DNA of 64,000 nt. Origin: Pseudomonas sp. R4-35-07. Lineage in GTDB: Bacteria > Pseudomonadota > Gammaproteobacteria > Pseudomonadales > Pseudomonadaceae. The translations under genes were made by a program, and so were the position numbers. This document shows positions 1-7,980 of the stretch, piece after piece; the first letter of the stretch is position 1; each line of letters begins with the position of its first letter. The stretch spans positions 1,302,001 to 1,366,000 of the forward strand of contig NZ_CP027732.1 in NCBI RefSeq assembly GCF_003852235.1. The letters run 5' to 3'. The notes beneath the pieces are model-generated. The model was given only the letters and a program-made list of their open reading frames with translations, had not been told where the DNA came from and ran no database searches.

Positions 1-219
1 GATCAGTTGTTCCGGGGTGATGCCTTCCTTTTCGGCGCGCAACATGATGGCCGAACCGTGGGCGTCGTCCGCGCAGACGTAAATGCATTGATTGCCGCGA
101 TGCTTCTGGAAGCGCACCCACATATCGGTCTGGATGTACTCAAGCATATGGCCAAGATGGATGGAACCATTGGCATAGGGCAGGGCGCTGGTGACGAGGA
201 TCTTGCGTGGCTCGGACAT
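1..219 (-). CDS. metG: Methionyl-tRNA synthetase, N-terminal part (cut by the window edge)
   Basis: Charges tRNA-Met with methionine in the cytoplasm. Only the first 73 codons lie in the window. The translation opens [18 protein letters not shown] and continues into SIHLGHM, the class I synthetase HIGH-type signature (HLGH) at the start of the Rossmann fold. The rest of the gene lies left of position 1. It is divergent from apbC, with about 170 bp between the two starts. The start is ATG at 217-219, directly before the conserved N-terminus. Confidence 0.93.
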   Translation of the reverse strand, partial: MSEPRKILVTSALPYANGSIHLGHMLEYIQTDMWVRFQKHRGNQCIYVCADDAHGSAIMLRAEKEGITPEQLI

Positions 220-391
220 GGGGCTCGGCTACTTGATGAAACGGAGGTCGGCCACTATAAAGCGCCGGGAAATTTATTTCACCCCGTGGTGCTGTTTCAG
301 AATTTTCCATCCCTGCGAAAGCATGCCGCTGGCGGCCTGGAACGGTTAGGATAGCCGCCTGTTTCAGTCAGTCTTTTTTCGGGAGTTGCCC

Positions 392-1486
392 ATGAGCGCC
401 GTCAATCGCGCAGCGGTGGAAGCCGTTCTTCGCCAGTACACCGACCCCTATTTGAACCAGGACCCGGTCAGTGCCGGCTGTGTACGGGCTATTGAGGTCC
501 AGGGTGACCAGGTATCGGTCCAGTTGGAGCTGGGCTATGCCGCTGGCCTGTTCAAAAGCGGATGGGCGCAGATGTTGCAAATAGCCATCGAAGGCCTCGA
601 TGGCGTGCGCTCGGCCAAGGTCGATATCCAGTGCGTGATCGCGCCACACAAGGCCCAGACGCAGATCCCTGGCCTGGCCAATGTCAAGAATGTGATCGCC
701 GTGGCGTCGGGCAAGGGCGGTGTGGGCAAATCCACCACCGCCGCCAACCTGGCTCTGGCCCTGGCCCGCGAAGGCGCCCGCGTGGGCATCCTCGACGCCG
801 ATATCTATGGTCCAAGCCAAGGTGTGATGTTCGGCATCGCCGAGGGCACACGGCCGAAGGTCAAGGACCAGAAATGGTTTGTGCCGATCGAGTCCCTGGG
901 CGTGGAGGTCATGTCCATGGCTTTTCTGACCGATGACAACACGCCGATGGTCTGGCGCGGGCCGATGGTCTCCGGTGCGTTGCTGCAACTGGTCACCCAG
1001 ACCGCCTGGGGCGATTTGGACTACCTGGTGATCGACATGCCGCCCGGTACCGGCGATATCCAGCTGACCCTGGCGCAGAAAGTCCCGGTGGCCGGCTCGG
1101 TGATCGTCACCACGCCTCAGGACCTGGCATTGCTGGACGCGAAGAAAGGCGTGGAAATGTTCCGCAAGGTCAACATTCCGGTGCTGGGTGTGGTGGAAAA
1201 CATGGCCGTCCACATCTGCTCCAACTGCGGCCATGCCGAGCATCTGTTCGGTGAGGGTGGTGGCGAGAAGCTGGCGACTCAATATGGCGTCGAACTGCTG
1301 GCCTCGTTGCCGCTGTCGATGGCCATTCGTGAACAGGCCGACGGCGGCAAGCCCACTGTGGCTGCCGAGCCCGATGGTCAGATTGCCATGGTCTACCAGG
1401 AGTTGGCCCGCCATGTGGGCGCGCGGATAGTGCTGCAGGAAGCGGTTGCTCCAGCGATGCCAACGATCACGGTCAGCGACGACTGA
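392..1486 (+). CDS. apbC: Iron-sulfur cluster carrier ATPase ApbC/Mrp
   Basis: Cytosolic P-loop ATPase of the Mrp/NBP35 family that carries and transfers Fe-S clusters. The N-terminal part (about residues 5-85) looks like a MIP18/DUF59 domain. A deviant Walker A, GKGGVGKSTT, begins near residue 107. The switch region DMPPGTGD is present, and near the C-terminus a CxxC pair (CSNCGH) is the expected cluster-binding dimer site. The 364 aa length is normal. An in-frame TTG at 386 exists, but GGGAG at 381-385 is well spaced for ATG 392, so ATG was chosen. The next gene on this strand is the small RNA rsmZ. Confidence 0.95.
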   Translation: MSAVNRAAVEAVLRQYTDPYLNQDPVSAGCVRAIEVQGDQVSVQLELGYAAGLFKSGWAQMLQIAIEGLDGVRSAKVDIQCVIAPHKAQTQIPGLANVKNVIAVASGKGGVGKSTTAANLALALAREGARVGILDADIYGPSQGVMFGIAEGTRPKVKDQKWFVPIESLGVEVMSMAFLTDDNTPMVWRGPMVSGALLQLVTQTAWGDLDYLVIDMPPGTGDIQLTLAQKVPVAGSVIVTTPQDLALLDAKKGVEMFRKVNIPVLGVVENMAVHICSNCGHAEHLFGEGGGEKLATQYGVELLASLPLSMAIREQADGGKPTVAAEPDGQIAMVYQELARHVGARIVLQEAVAPAMPTITVSDD

Positions 1487-1542
1487 ACCTTGCGTAGGAA
1501 CGTTACCCTGTCAGCTCGTTACGCTTTTTCCGCAGTAACCTG

Positions 1543-1560
1543 TGTAAGCATTCGCTTACT
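1543..1560 (+). promoter_or_regulatory. GacA upstream activating sequence for rsmZ
   Basis: TGTAAG-N6-CTTACT matches the GacA-binding palindrome TGTAAG-N6-CTTACA at all but the last base. It lies about 170 bp upstream of the predicted rsmZ start, the usual distance for Gac-controlled small RNAs in Pseudomonas. Confidence 0.85.
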
Positions 1561-1697
1561 TTTTTGTAGGTATTCGGTTTTTTTACCGGGTGTGAGCGTC
1601 TCGAATCTGTGAGCGATGTTTCTAACTGATTGAAATAAAACAGTTATTAATCCGTAATTGAACGCCTACGCCCTGCAGTTGCCGAGTTGGATCCCCG

Positions 1698-1725
1698 TTG
1701 AACTTATTTTTGGATTCTCTAACAT
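1698..1725 (+). promoter_or_regulatory. Predicted rsmZ core promoter
   Basis: TTGAAC at 1698-1703 and TAACAT at 1720-1725 are separated by 16 bp. The -10 box ends about 7 bp before the predicted start of rsmZ. This is a prediction from sequence and spacing only. Confidence 0.6.
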
Positions 1726-1732
1726 CAGCCCT

Positions 1733-1866
1733 GTGTCCACGGATTGGCACGACCATCAAGGAATGATGGTTTGAAGGAATGTCGCAGGATGCGATTCATC
1801 AGGACGATGAAAAGGAATACAGGGACTAGGGAAAAAATGTGGGCGGGTCATACCGCCCCTTTTTTC
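1733..1866 (+). ncRNA. rsmZ: Regulatory small RNA RsmZ (titrates RsmA/RsmE)
   Basis: An RNA of about 130 nt with at least six GGA motifs, several inside short hairpin loops (for example ATCAAGGAATGAT and ATTCATCAGGACGATGA). It ends in a strong intrinsic terminator: GGGCGG (1841-1846) pairs with CCGCCC (1853-1858), followed by a T run. RsmZ-type RNAs sequester the translational repressors RsmA/RsmE. The location beside fdxA, the upstream GacA box and the GGA hairpins all fit rsmZ (prrB in some strains). The 5' end is inferred from the promoter. In many pseudomonads rpoS sits upstream, but here the neighbour is apbC. Confidence 0.88.
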
Positions 1867-1902
1867 GCCTGTAGAAAAGTGAAACCGGCCACGTAGAAAC
1901 GC

Positions 1903-1927
1903 AAAAAGGCCCGCAAGGGGCCTTTTG
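1903..1927 (-). terminator. Intrinsic terminator of fdxA
   Basis: AAAAGGCCC (1904-1912) pairs with GGGCCTTTT (1918-1926), with a 5-nt loop. On the minus strand it ends in a T run. It lies just past the fdxA stop and also faces the rsmZ terminator. Confidence 0.8.
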
Positions 1928-1941
1928 GGGCGGTGACGCTA

Positions 1942-2265
1942 TCAGCGTTCGAGCTGTGCAATCTTACCTTTTTTGCCGTCCCACTCCGCTGCATCGGGCA
2001 TCGGATCTTTGCGTTCAGTGATGTTCGGCCAAATCTCTGCCAGCTCGACGTTCAACTGAATAAATTCCTGCATCTCTGCCGGGACTTCGTCCTCGGAGAA
2101 AATCGCAACGGCCGGGCATTCTGGTTCACACAGGGCGCAGTCAATGCACTCGTCCGGGTGGATGACCAGGAAATTCGGGCCTTCGTAGAAGCAGTCCACC
2201 GGACACACTTCTACGCAGTCGGTGTACTTGCACTTGATGCAGTTGTCGGTGACGACGAAGGTCAT
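1942..2265 (-). CDS. fdxA: Seven-iron ferredoxin FdxA
   Basis: Small acidic electron-transfer protein of 107 aa. The N-terminal half carries the cysteine pattern of a 3Fe-4S plus 4Fe-4S ferredoxin: [17 protein letters not shown], then [12 protein letters not shown]. The remaining approximately 60 residues are the C-terminal extension typical of Azotobacter-type FdI and FdxA. AGGAG precedes the ATG. It lies downstream of mutS on the same strand with 142 bp between them, and converges on rsmZ, which is the usual Pseudomonas arrangement. Confidence 0.96.
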   Translation of the reverse strand: MTFVVTDNCIKCKYTDCVEVCPVDCFYEGPNFLVIHPDECIDCALCEPECPAVAIFSEDEVPAEMQEFIQLNVELAEIWPNITERKDPMPDAAEWDGKKGKIAQLER

Positions 2266-2407
2266 TTCTAATTTTCTCCTCAGGCGGCGGCAGCGAAACC
2301 CTGTGTGGCAGGGCTCGCGAGGTTCGGGAGCGATAGTCTGCAGGCCAGGCTCATAGCCCGCAGCATCCCAAACCGCGCGAGAGTCTACCAGCTTGCAAGC
2401 GTCAGCG

Positions 2408-4999
2408 TTATATCCGAGTCTTCAGTGCATATAACATTTCGAGCGCTTTGCGTGGGGTCAAGTCATCCACGTCGAGCTTAGCCAACTCATCGAGTACCGG
2501 ATGGGGCAGGCTGGCGAACATATCGCTCTGATGCGGCACGGCGGATTTCTTGCTGGCCTTGGCTGGGCTGGCGACGACCGTTTCATGGGGCAGGGCCGTG
2601 GTTTCGAGGCGGCTGAGGTGCTCGCGGGCGCGGGTGATCACATCATTGGGCACACCGGCCAATTGTGCGACCGCCAAGCCATAACTCTGGCTCGCCGGGC
2701 CCGGCAGCACATGGTGCAGGAACACGATGCGCTCGTTGTGCTCGGTGGCATTGAGGTGCACGTTGGCTACCAGCGGCTCGCTTTCCGGTAACACGGTCAG
2801 TTCGAAGTAGTGGGTAGCAAACAATGTATACGCGCGCAGGTGAGCCAGGCGTTCAGCCGCCGCCCATGCCAGCGACAGGCCGTCGAATGTGCTGGTGCCG
2901 CGCCCGACTTCGTCCATCAGCACCAGGCTACGCTCGGTGGCGTTATGCAGAATGTTGGCGGTCTCGCTCATTTCCACCATGAACGTCGAGCGCCCACCGG
3001 CCAGGTCATCACTGGAACCTATCCGGGTGAAAATCCGGTCCACCAGAGACAGCTCGCAACTGGCCGCCGGCACGAAGCTGCCAATGTGGGCCAACAGCAC
3101 GATCAATGCGGTCTGGCGCATGTAGGTGGATTTACCACCCATGTTCGGACCTGTAATCACCAGCATGCGGGTATCGTCGTCCAGCGACAGGTCGTTGGCG
3201 ACGAACGGCGTGGTCAGCACCTGCTCGACCACCGGATGGCGCCCTTGCACGATACGCATGCACGGTTCGCTGACAAACCGTGGGCAGTTCAAATCCAGGT
3301 TCAGCGCACGCTCCGCGAGGTTGCTCAGCACATCCAGCTCCGCCAAGGCGGCTGCGGTGTCTTGTAGCGGTGCCAGGCGGCTGATCAAGTCTTCAAGCAA
3401 GGCTTCATAGAGCATTTTTTCCCGCGCCAGGGCGCGGCTTTTGGCCGACAGCGCCTTGTCTTCGAAGGCTTTAAGCTCTGGAGTGATAAACCGCTCGGCG
3501 CCCTTGAGGGTCTGGCGACGTTGATAATCAATAGGCGCCGACTCGGCCTGCTTGCTCGGCAACTCGATAAAATAGCCGTGCACCCGGTTGTAACCGACCT
3601 TCAGGTTGGCCAGTCCGGTGCGGGCTTTTTCGCGCGCCTCCAGGTCAATCAGGAACTGCCCGGCGTTTTCGCTCAGCGATTGCAGCTCATCCAGTTCACT
3701 GTCGTAACCCGTCTTCAGAACACCGCCATCCCGGATGATCGCCGGCGGGTTGTCAATAATGGCCTTTTCCAGCAGGGCCGCGAGATCCGGATAAGTGCCA
3801 GCGGTGACGGCCAACTGTTGCAGGTGCGCAGTGTCCAGCTCGGTCATCGCCGCCTGCAATTGCGGCAGGGCACCGAGGGCATCGCGCAGGCGCGCCAAGT
3901 CACGTGGACGCGCGTTGCGTAGGCCGATTCGCGCCAGGATGCGCTCTATATCGCCAATTTCTTTGAGTTGCGGCTGCAGCTTTTCAAAGCGATAGCCGTC
4001 CAGCAGGCAGGTAATGGAAGACTGACGCGCTTGAAGCACGCTCAAATCCCGCAGCGGGCGGTTCAGCCAGCGGGTCAGCAAGCGGCTGCCCATGGCGGTC
4101 TGGCAGCGGTCGACCACCGATTGCAGCGTATTGTCACGCCCGCCCGACAAGTTGGTATCCAGTTCCAGGTTGCGACGGCTGGCGCCATCGAGTACCACGG
4201 TATCGTCCAGACGCTCATGCCGCAGGCTGCGCAAGTGCGGCAGGGCCGTGCGCTGGGTTTCCTTGGCATAGCTGAGCAGGCAGCCGGCGGCGCCGATGGC
4301 CAGAGTCAAGGTTTCGCAACCGAAGCCTTTGAGGTCCTGCACGGAGAATTGCTGACACAGGCTCTTAAGCGCCGAATCTCGCTCGAAATCCCACGGTGCG
4401 CGCCGCTTGGTCCCACGGCGCTTCTCCGCCGGCAGGTCCTTGGGCCAATCGTCCGGAATCAACAACTCCACCGGGTTGATACGTTCCAGCTCCGCCAGCA
4501 GGTTCTCCCAGCCCTTAATCTCCAGCACACTGAAATTGCCGCTGGTGATATCCAGTACCGACAGGCCGAACAAACGCTCATCACCCAGGACAGCCGCGAT
4601 CAAGTTATCGCGCCGCTCATCCAGCAGCGCCTCATCACTCACCGTCCCCGGCGTAATAATGCGCACCACCTGGCGTTCCACCGGCCCCTTGCTGGTCGCC
4701 GGATCGCCGATCTGCTCACAGATCACCACCGACTCGCCCAGCTTCACCAGCTTGACCAAGTAACCTTCCAACGAATGGTAAGGAATCCCACACATCGGAA
4801 TCGACTGTCCCGCCGATTGCCCGCGCGCGGTCAGGGTGATATCCAACAACTTGGCGGCCTTCTTCGCATCCTCATAGAAGATCTCGTAGAAGTCGCCCAT
4901 GCGATAGAACATCAACTGATCAGGGTGCTGGTTCTTCAGGCGCCAGTACTGCTGCATCATGGGGGTATGGGAGGATAGATCGGAGGCGTTTTTACTCAT
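2408..4999 (-). CDS. mutS: DNA mismatch repair protein MutS
   Basis: Recognises base mismatches and small loops and recruits MutL. The length is 863 aa, normal for the family. The mismatch-contacting Phe and Glu are in GDFYEIF (residues 35-41). The core and lever region follows, then the ABC-type ATPase with Walker [10 protein letters not shown] (near residue 617) and Walker B/signature [16 protein letters not shown]. The helix-turn-helix dimerisation tail lies at the C-terminus ([19 protein letters not shown]). Its 5' side marks the left border of the accessory region; in many P. fluorescens genomes tailocins sit between mutS and cinA. Confidence 0.97.
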   Translation of the reverse strand: MSKNASDLSSHTPMMQQYWRLKNQHPDQLMFYRMGDFYEIFYEDAKKAAKLLDITLTARGQSAGQSIPMCGIPYHSLEGYLVKLVKLGESVVICEQIGDPATSKGPVERQVVRIITPGTVSDEALLDERRDNLIAAVLGDERLFGLSVLDITSGNFSVLEIKGWENLLAELERINPVELLIPDDWPKDLPAEKRRGTKRRAPWDFERDSALKSLCQQFSVQDLKGFGCETLTLAIGAAGCLLSYAKETQRTALPHLRSLRHERLDDTVVLDGASRRNLELDTNLSGGRDNTLQSVVDRCQTAMGSRLLTRWLNRPLRDLSVLQARQSSITCLLDGYRFEKLQPQLKEIGDIERILARIGLRNARPRDLARLRDALGALPQLQAAMTELDTAHLQQLAVTAGTYPDLAALLEKAIIDNPPAIIRDGGVLKTGYDSELDELQSLSENAGQFLIDLEAREKARTGLANLKVGYNRVHGYFIELPSKQAESAPIDYQRRQTLKGAERFITPELKAFEDKALSAKSRALAREKMLYEALLEDLISRLAPLQDTAAALAELDVLSNLAERALNLDLNCPRFVSEPCMRIVQGRHPVVEQVLTTPFVANDLSLDDDTRMLVITGPNMGGKSTYMRQTALIVLLAHIGSFVPAASCELSLVDRIFTRIGSSDDLAGGRSTFMVEMSETANILHNATERSLVLMDEVGRGTSTFDGLSLAWAAAERLAHLRAYTLFATHYFELTVLPESEPLVANVHLNATEHNERIVFLHHVLPGPASQSYGLAVAQLAGVPNDVITRAREHLSRLETTALPHETVVASPAKASKKSAVPHQSDMFASLPHPVLDELAKLDVDDLTPRKALEMLYALKTRI

Positions 5000-5182
5000 T
5001 GGGTAATAGGCAAATTCGTTGAAAGTGATGGGGCAAAGGGCGCGCTTGGCCCAGCATTTTTTGCGATGGCGGCAAGGTTAACACGCGAGGTCGGGGGTTC
5101 GCAGTTTGCAAAAGGCCAGGTAATACGCAGGAGGAAAAGCGGCTATGCATTAAAGATGCACGAAGTGCCGTCTGTAGAGCCT

Positions 5183-5554
5183 TTACTTTGCCCTGCGACC
5201 GCTGGCAGGAAACAAACCTCTGATAACACCCAGGAAAGCCGCAAACAGATTGATCGAAGTTGCGGTGGTGATGGCCATTAACACGTTATCCGAGAACGGC
5301 GCTTTACCCGAGTAATACGTCGACCAGCCATTCCACACGAGGAGGACCGCCCAGAAGATCACTCCGCAGGCAGCAAACCAAAAGGCGCGCCCCGCATATT
5401 TCTTGCGCAGCTGCCTTTCGGCTTTCTGGTCTTTCAGATTCTGGTTTCTTTCATCGTCGGTGCCTATGGCTTGCTCGCCACCGGCTTGGGAGTCCTGGTC
5501 AGGCCCTGCCACGGGGGGCAGGGTGAGTTCCAGGTTGTCGAGTTCTTCACTCAC
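5183..5554 (-). CDS. Small two-helix membrane protein, candidate toxin of a SocA/Panacea-linked pair
   Basis: Predicted 123 aa. Residues 1-60 are acidic and polar. Two hydrophobic segments follow, one around FWFAACGVIFWAVLLVW and one around INLFAAFLGVIRGLF, and the tail is basic (SGRRAK). The GTG start overlaps the stop of the upstream gene in GTGAGTGA and has no clear Shine-Dalgarno, which suggests translational coupling. No enzyme motif is visible. Panacea-domain antitoxins are known to pair with varied toxins, some predicted to act on membranes, so a membrane toxin is the leading inference. A longer reading upstream is possible but would overlap the neighbour by about 160 bp. Function is unproven. 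Confidence 0.6.
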   Translation of the reverse strand: MSEELDNLELTLPPVAGPDQDSQAGGEQAIGTDDERNQNLKDQKAERQLRKKYAGRAFWFAACGVIFWAVLLVWNGWSTYYSGKAPFSDNVLMAITTATSINLFAAFLGVIRGLFPASGRRAK

Positions 5555-6035
5555 GGATGCGGCTCTTTGGGTGAATGAGTGCTGCCATGTCTTCCCAGTC
5601 AATGGCGGAGCCGTCGGCGCCTTTGAGGGCCCAGGCTGTGCCGTCCTCGTGGGAAAGGTTGGACAGTTGAGTGCCGGACCATTTGCCGTATTTATTAATG
5701 ATCCGATCAATCAAACGATGAGTGTAGGTATCGCTCTCAGGAACCCTCGGTGTAACGAAGACAATGTCTTCGGCGTCGGGCTTCAGGTTGCTGAGCAGCG
5801 ACGTCACCGGGCGATTACCGTAGGACTTCAACTCATGGTAAAGCGACGGAATGACCGGGCCATATTGCCAGCGGGCAAAGTGGTCATCCATAAGCGGTTG
5901 ATCCCGCTCGCGCAGATGCCAGGACTGGGTATAGAACAGCAGCTTTTGCAGCTTCATCGGCGTCAGGCCTGAAAGCTTGCCTTCCTTCGCGCGTTCAATG
6001 AAGGCGTTAGCGACAGCTAGAGCTGAATAAGCCAT
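5547..6035 (-). CDS. SocA/Panacea-domain (DUF4065) protein, putative antitoxin
   Basis: Predicted 162 aa. The N-terminal part contains AFIERAKEGKLSGLTPMKLQKLLFY, WQYGPVIPSLY and a charged helix, which is the DUF4065/Panacea signature (TPMKLQKLLYY...GPV...LY). Members include the Caulobacter antitoxin and ClpXP adaptor SocA, phage GepA-like proteins and the PanA antitoxins. GGAGG lies 5 nt before ATG 6035; an in-frame GTG at 6041 overlaps that ribosome site and was rejected. It is the first gene of a two-gene unit with the membrane protein and is divergent from the tailocin repressor, with a LexA box in the intergenic region. The antitoxin role is inferred from the family. Confidence 0.8.
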   Translation of the reverse strand: MAYSALAVANAFIERAKEGKLSGLTPMKLQKLLFYTQSWHLRERDQPLMDDHFARWQYGPVIPSLYHELKSYGNRPVTSLLSNLKPDAEDIVFVTPRVPESDTYTHRLIDRIINKYGKWSGTQLSNLSHEDGTAWALKGADGSAIDWEDMAALIHPKSRIRE

Positions 6036-6187
6036 GAGCACCTCCGTCGTTGCTGGCTAGGTTGTTACAGAGTTTATACATAGGCCCTGAATTGTCGATA
6101 AGCAAGGGCGGCTGTCAATCTGCGCCCTTTTTACATCCGGTCGCCTGCGAGTATATGAAGTCGCACGGAATGATAGAGGCTGTTTGA

Positions 6188-6203
6188 CTGTTCGTATATA
6201 CAG
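6188..6203. promoter_or_regulatory. LexA (SOS) box between the Panacea pair and the tailocin repressor
   Basis: CTGTTCGTATATACAG fits the full LexA consensus CTGT-N8-ACAG. It overlaps TTGACT at 6184-6189, a possible -35 for rightward transcription. It lies between two divergent genes, so it may control the Panacea pair, the repressor, or both. Sequence alone does not decide which. Confidence 0.8.
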
Positions 6204-6239
6204 TATTTTGTTTCAGATTCGCCTAATCAGCTTGTTTAA

Positions 6240-6266
6240 TGCATAAATATGCAAATTAGCATTTGC
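6240..6266. promoter_or_regulatory. Candidate operators ahead of the repressor gene
   Basis: Two overlapping palindromes: TGCATAAATATGCA (6240-6253) and GCAAAT-TAGC-ATTTGC (6251-6266). The first shares the TGCAT/ATGCA half-sites with the two perfect palindromes at 7151-7189 on the other side of the gene. This fits autoregulation by the repressor, and is inferred from symmetry and position. Confidence 0.55.
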
Positions 6267-6298
6267 CATCCGCAAAAACTCTCGTCACTATTCCGGTT

Positions 6299-7033
6299 AT
6301 GCAAAAACGCAACGTTTCTATCGTCTTGAAAGAGCTGCTGGATCGCGACCGAATCTCCCCCACGGAGCTTCATCGGCGCACTGGCGTGCCTCAGTCCACC
6401 CTGTCCCGGATCCTCAGCGGCAAGATCGTTGATCCGTCGGACAAACACATCTCACGCATCGCCGAATACTTCCGCGTCAGCACCGACCACCTGCGCGGAC
6501 GCGCAGCGGTAGGCACCTTGCGTGATGACGGGCGTGACCCGATGCATTCGGAACTCAAGGACATAAGCCTGTGGGACGACGACACCCCCGTTAATGATGA
6601 CGAGGTGTCGATCCCCTTTCTGCGTGAGGTTGAATTGGCTGCTGGATCAGGAAGATTCGTCATCGAGGAAAGCGAGAAGGCCAGCCTGCGCTTTGGAAAG
6701 CGCAGCCTGCGGCATAACGGCGTGCAGTTCGACCAGGCCAAATGCGTGACGGTACGTGGCAACAGCATGTTGCCGGTGCTGCGCGATGGCGCGACGGTGG
6801 GGGTGAATGCCGGCAAGAGCGGGATTGGCGACATTGTCGATGGTGACCTGTACGCCATCAATCATAATGGCCAGCTGCGGGTGAAACAGCTCTACCGCCT
6901 GCCGTCCGGGATTCGTCTGCGCAGTTTCAATCGTGACGAGCATCCGGACGAGGACTACAGCTTCCAGGATATCCAGGATGAGCAGATCAGCATCCTCGGC
7001 CATGTGTTCTGGTGGGGCATGTATGCCCGCTGA
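6299..7033 (+). CDS. LexA/CI-like self-cleaving repressor of the tailocin (PrtR-type)
   Basis: Predicted 244 aa. The N-terminal XRE helix-turn-helix includes TELHRRTGVPQSTLSRILSGK. The C-terminal S24 peptidase domain has the Ala115-Gly116 cleavage site (ELAAGSG), nucleophile Ser156 in GNSM and Lys196 in LRVKQ. Proteins of this type repress pyocin or prophage genes and cleave themselves when activated RecA accumulates. ATG 6299 was chosen so the protein starts at the HTH; an upstream TTG at 6263 is less likely. No strong Shine-Dalgarno is seen. A terminator follows directly, and the TGCAT operators flank the gene on both sides. Confidence 0.9.
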   Translation: MQKRNVSIVLKELLDRDRISPTELHRRTGVPQSTLSRILSGKIVDPSDKHISRIAEYFRVSTDHLRGRAAVGTLRDDGRDPMHSELKDISLWDDDTPVNDDEVSIPFLREVELAAGSGRFVIEESEKASLRFGKRSLRHNGVQFDQAKCVTVRGNSMLPVLRDGATVGVNAGKSGIGDIVDGDLYAINHNGQLRVKQLYRLPSGIRLRSFNRDEHPDEDYSFQDIQDEQISILGHVFWWGMYAR

Positions 7034-7051
7034 CCTACTTACGTAAGACAA

Positions 7052-7078
7052 AGCCCGCCAACGAGCGGGCTTTTTTTT
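7052..7078 (+). terminator. Terminator of the repressor gene
   Basis: GCCCGC (7053-7058) pairs with GCGGGC (7065-7070), followed by eight Ts. Confidence 0.9.
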
Positions 7079-7150
7079 GTCTGCAGAAAACCGGCAAACC
7101 CTCTGCCCGTCAGGCTTTTCATGCATGAGCGCATTCTTCCGGCAAAAATA

Positions 7151-7193
7151 AATGCATTTATGCATTGACTGTATATGCATACATGCATATTCT
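7151..7193 (+). promoter_or_regulatory. Tailocin late promoter with two palindromic repressor operators
   Basis: TTGACT (7165-7170), a 17-bp spacer and TATTCT (7188-7193) form a sigma-70-type promoter. Two perfect palindromes cover it: AATGCAT-TT-ATGCATT (7151-7166), whose end overlaps the -35, and TATGCAT-AC-ATGCATA (7174-7189), which fills the spacer and touches the -10. Their centres are 23 bp apart, about two helical turns, so two dimers could bind on one face. This is the expected layout for repression by the adjacent CI-like protein. CTG-N10-CAT at 7169-7184 is also one base from a LexA box. Confidence 0.75.
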
Positions 7194-7622
7194 CCATCTC
7201 AAGCCAGCCAACAAGGCTTGGTGGAGGCTGCAAGGATGCTGCCAAGGAAGACAAGGAAGGCACGTAACACCGGCAAGGACGCCATCGAAGCGATGGCAAG
7301 GATGCCAGGCAACACCGGCAAGGATGCCGACGCTCTTTAGTGGTAACGCTTCAAAAACAGGCAGCGATGAACCGGCCTTAACGGTTCAGAGGGTTGGCAA
7401 CTGACCCGGGTGTGCAGCGTAAAGCACCAGAAGCAGTTATCCGGCAGACAGGGATCGTGGTCGGAAAAACATTGAGGAAAGGACCGTACCGCGCCAGTAG
7501 CGCCGAAAGTCCGCAGACAGCATTACTGAAAAGCCTGGGCAACCGGGCTTTTTGGAATGCCTACCTATCGAAGTATGTGTAAGTGAAAAACGGACTATCA
7601 GTGCTCAGCCAGGAGGCGTGAC
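7194..7622 (+). promoter_or_regulatory. Long untranslated leader of the tailocin operon
   Basis: About 430 bp between the promoter and the holin gene with no convincing gene. It holds two imperfect copies of a 19-bp unit (AACACCGGCAAGGAYGCC core, near 7267 and 7311) and several further AAGGA/AAGGAT motifs. It also has a short hairpin AACCG...CGGTT near 7370 and a terminator-like hairpin at 7529-7553. Short ORFs here lack ribosome sites and recognisable products. No PrtN-like activator gene is present. A regulatory leader is possible but unproven. Confidence 0.45.
7529..7553 (+). terminator. Terminator-like hairpin inside the tailocin leader
   Basis: AAAAGCC (7529-7535) pairs with GGCTTTT (7546-7552). 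The T run is short, so this may be a weak terminator or attenuator about 70 bp before the holin gene. Confidence 0.45.
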
Positions 7623-7961
7623 ATGACAAACGAACAACAAGCGTTAGCGGAAATGCCTATCTGGCTGGTGATTATCTTGGCGTTGATCGGCGGGGTGTCC
7701 GGCGAAATGTGGCGCGCCGACAAGGAGGGCGCCCGTGGCTGGTCGCTGATTCGGCGCCTGGCGCTCCGGTCCGGGGCGTGCATGGTTTGCGGGGTTTCGG
7801 CCCTGATGCTGTGCTACGCCGCCGGTATGTCCATCTGGACCGCCGGCGCCATTGGTTGCCTGACCGCCATGGCCGGTGCCGACGTGGCCATCGGCCTTTA
7901 TGAGCGCTGGGCGGCCAAGCGCATCGGGATCAATGAAGGTTCCCGTCAGGACCCGCAGTAA
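7623..7961 (+). CDS. Holin of the tailocin lysis module
   Basis: Predicted 112 aa with three hydrophobic segments: residues about 12-27 (IWLVIILALIGGVSG), about 50-70 (ACMVCGVSALMLCYAAGM) and about 73-90. The C-terminus is charged. Size and topology fit phage holins, which open the inner membrane so that the endolysin can reach the wall. AGGAGG lies before the ATG. It is the first structural or lysis gene after the leader; in R-type tailocins of P. fluorescens the holin usually sits here, away from the endolysin at the far end. Confidence 0.8.
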   Translation: MTNEQQALAEMPIWLVIILALIGGVSGEMWRADKEGARGWSLIRRLALRSGACMVCGVSALMLCYAAGMSIWTAGAIGCLTAMAGADVAIGLYERWAAKRIGINEGSRQDPQ

Positions 7962-7980
7962 CCGCAAGGACGCTACTCAA

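Noticed and set aside
7394..7582. 62-codon ORF in the tailocin leader
   Set aside because: TTG start, no ribosome site, crosses the terminator-like hairpin. Left as leader sequence.
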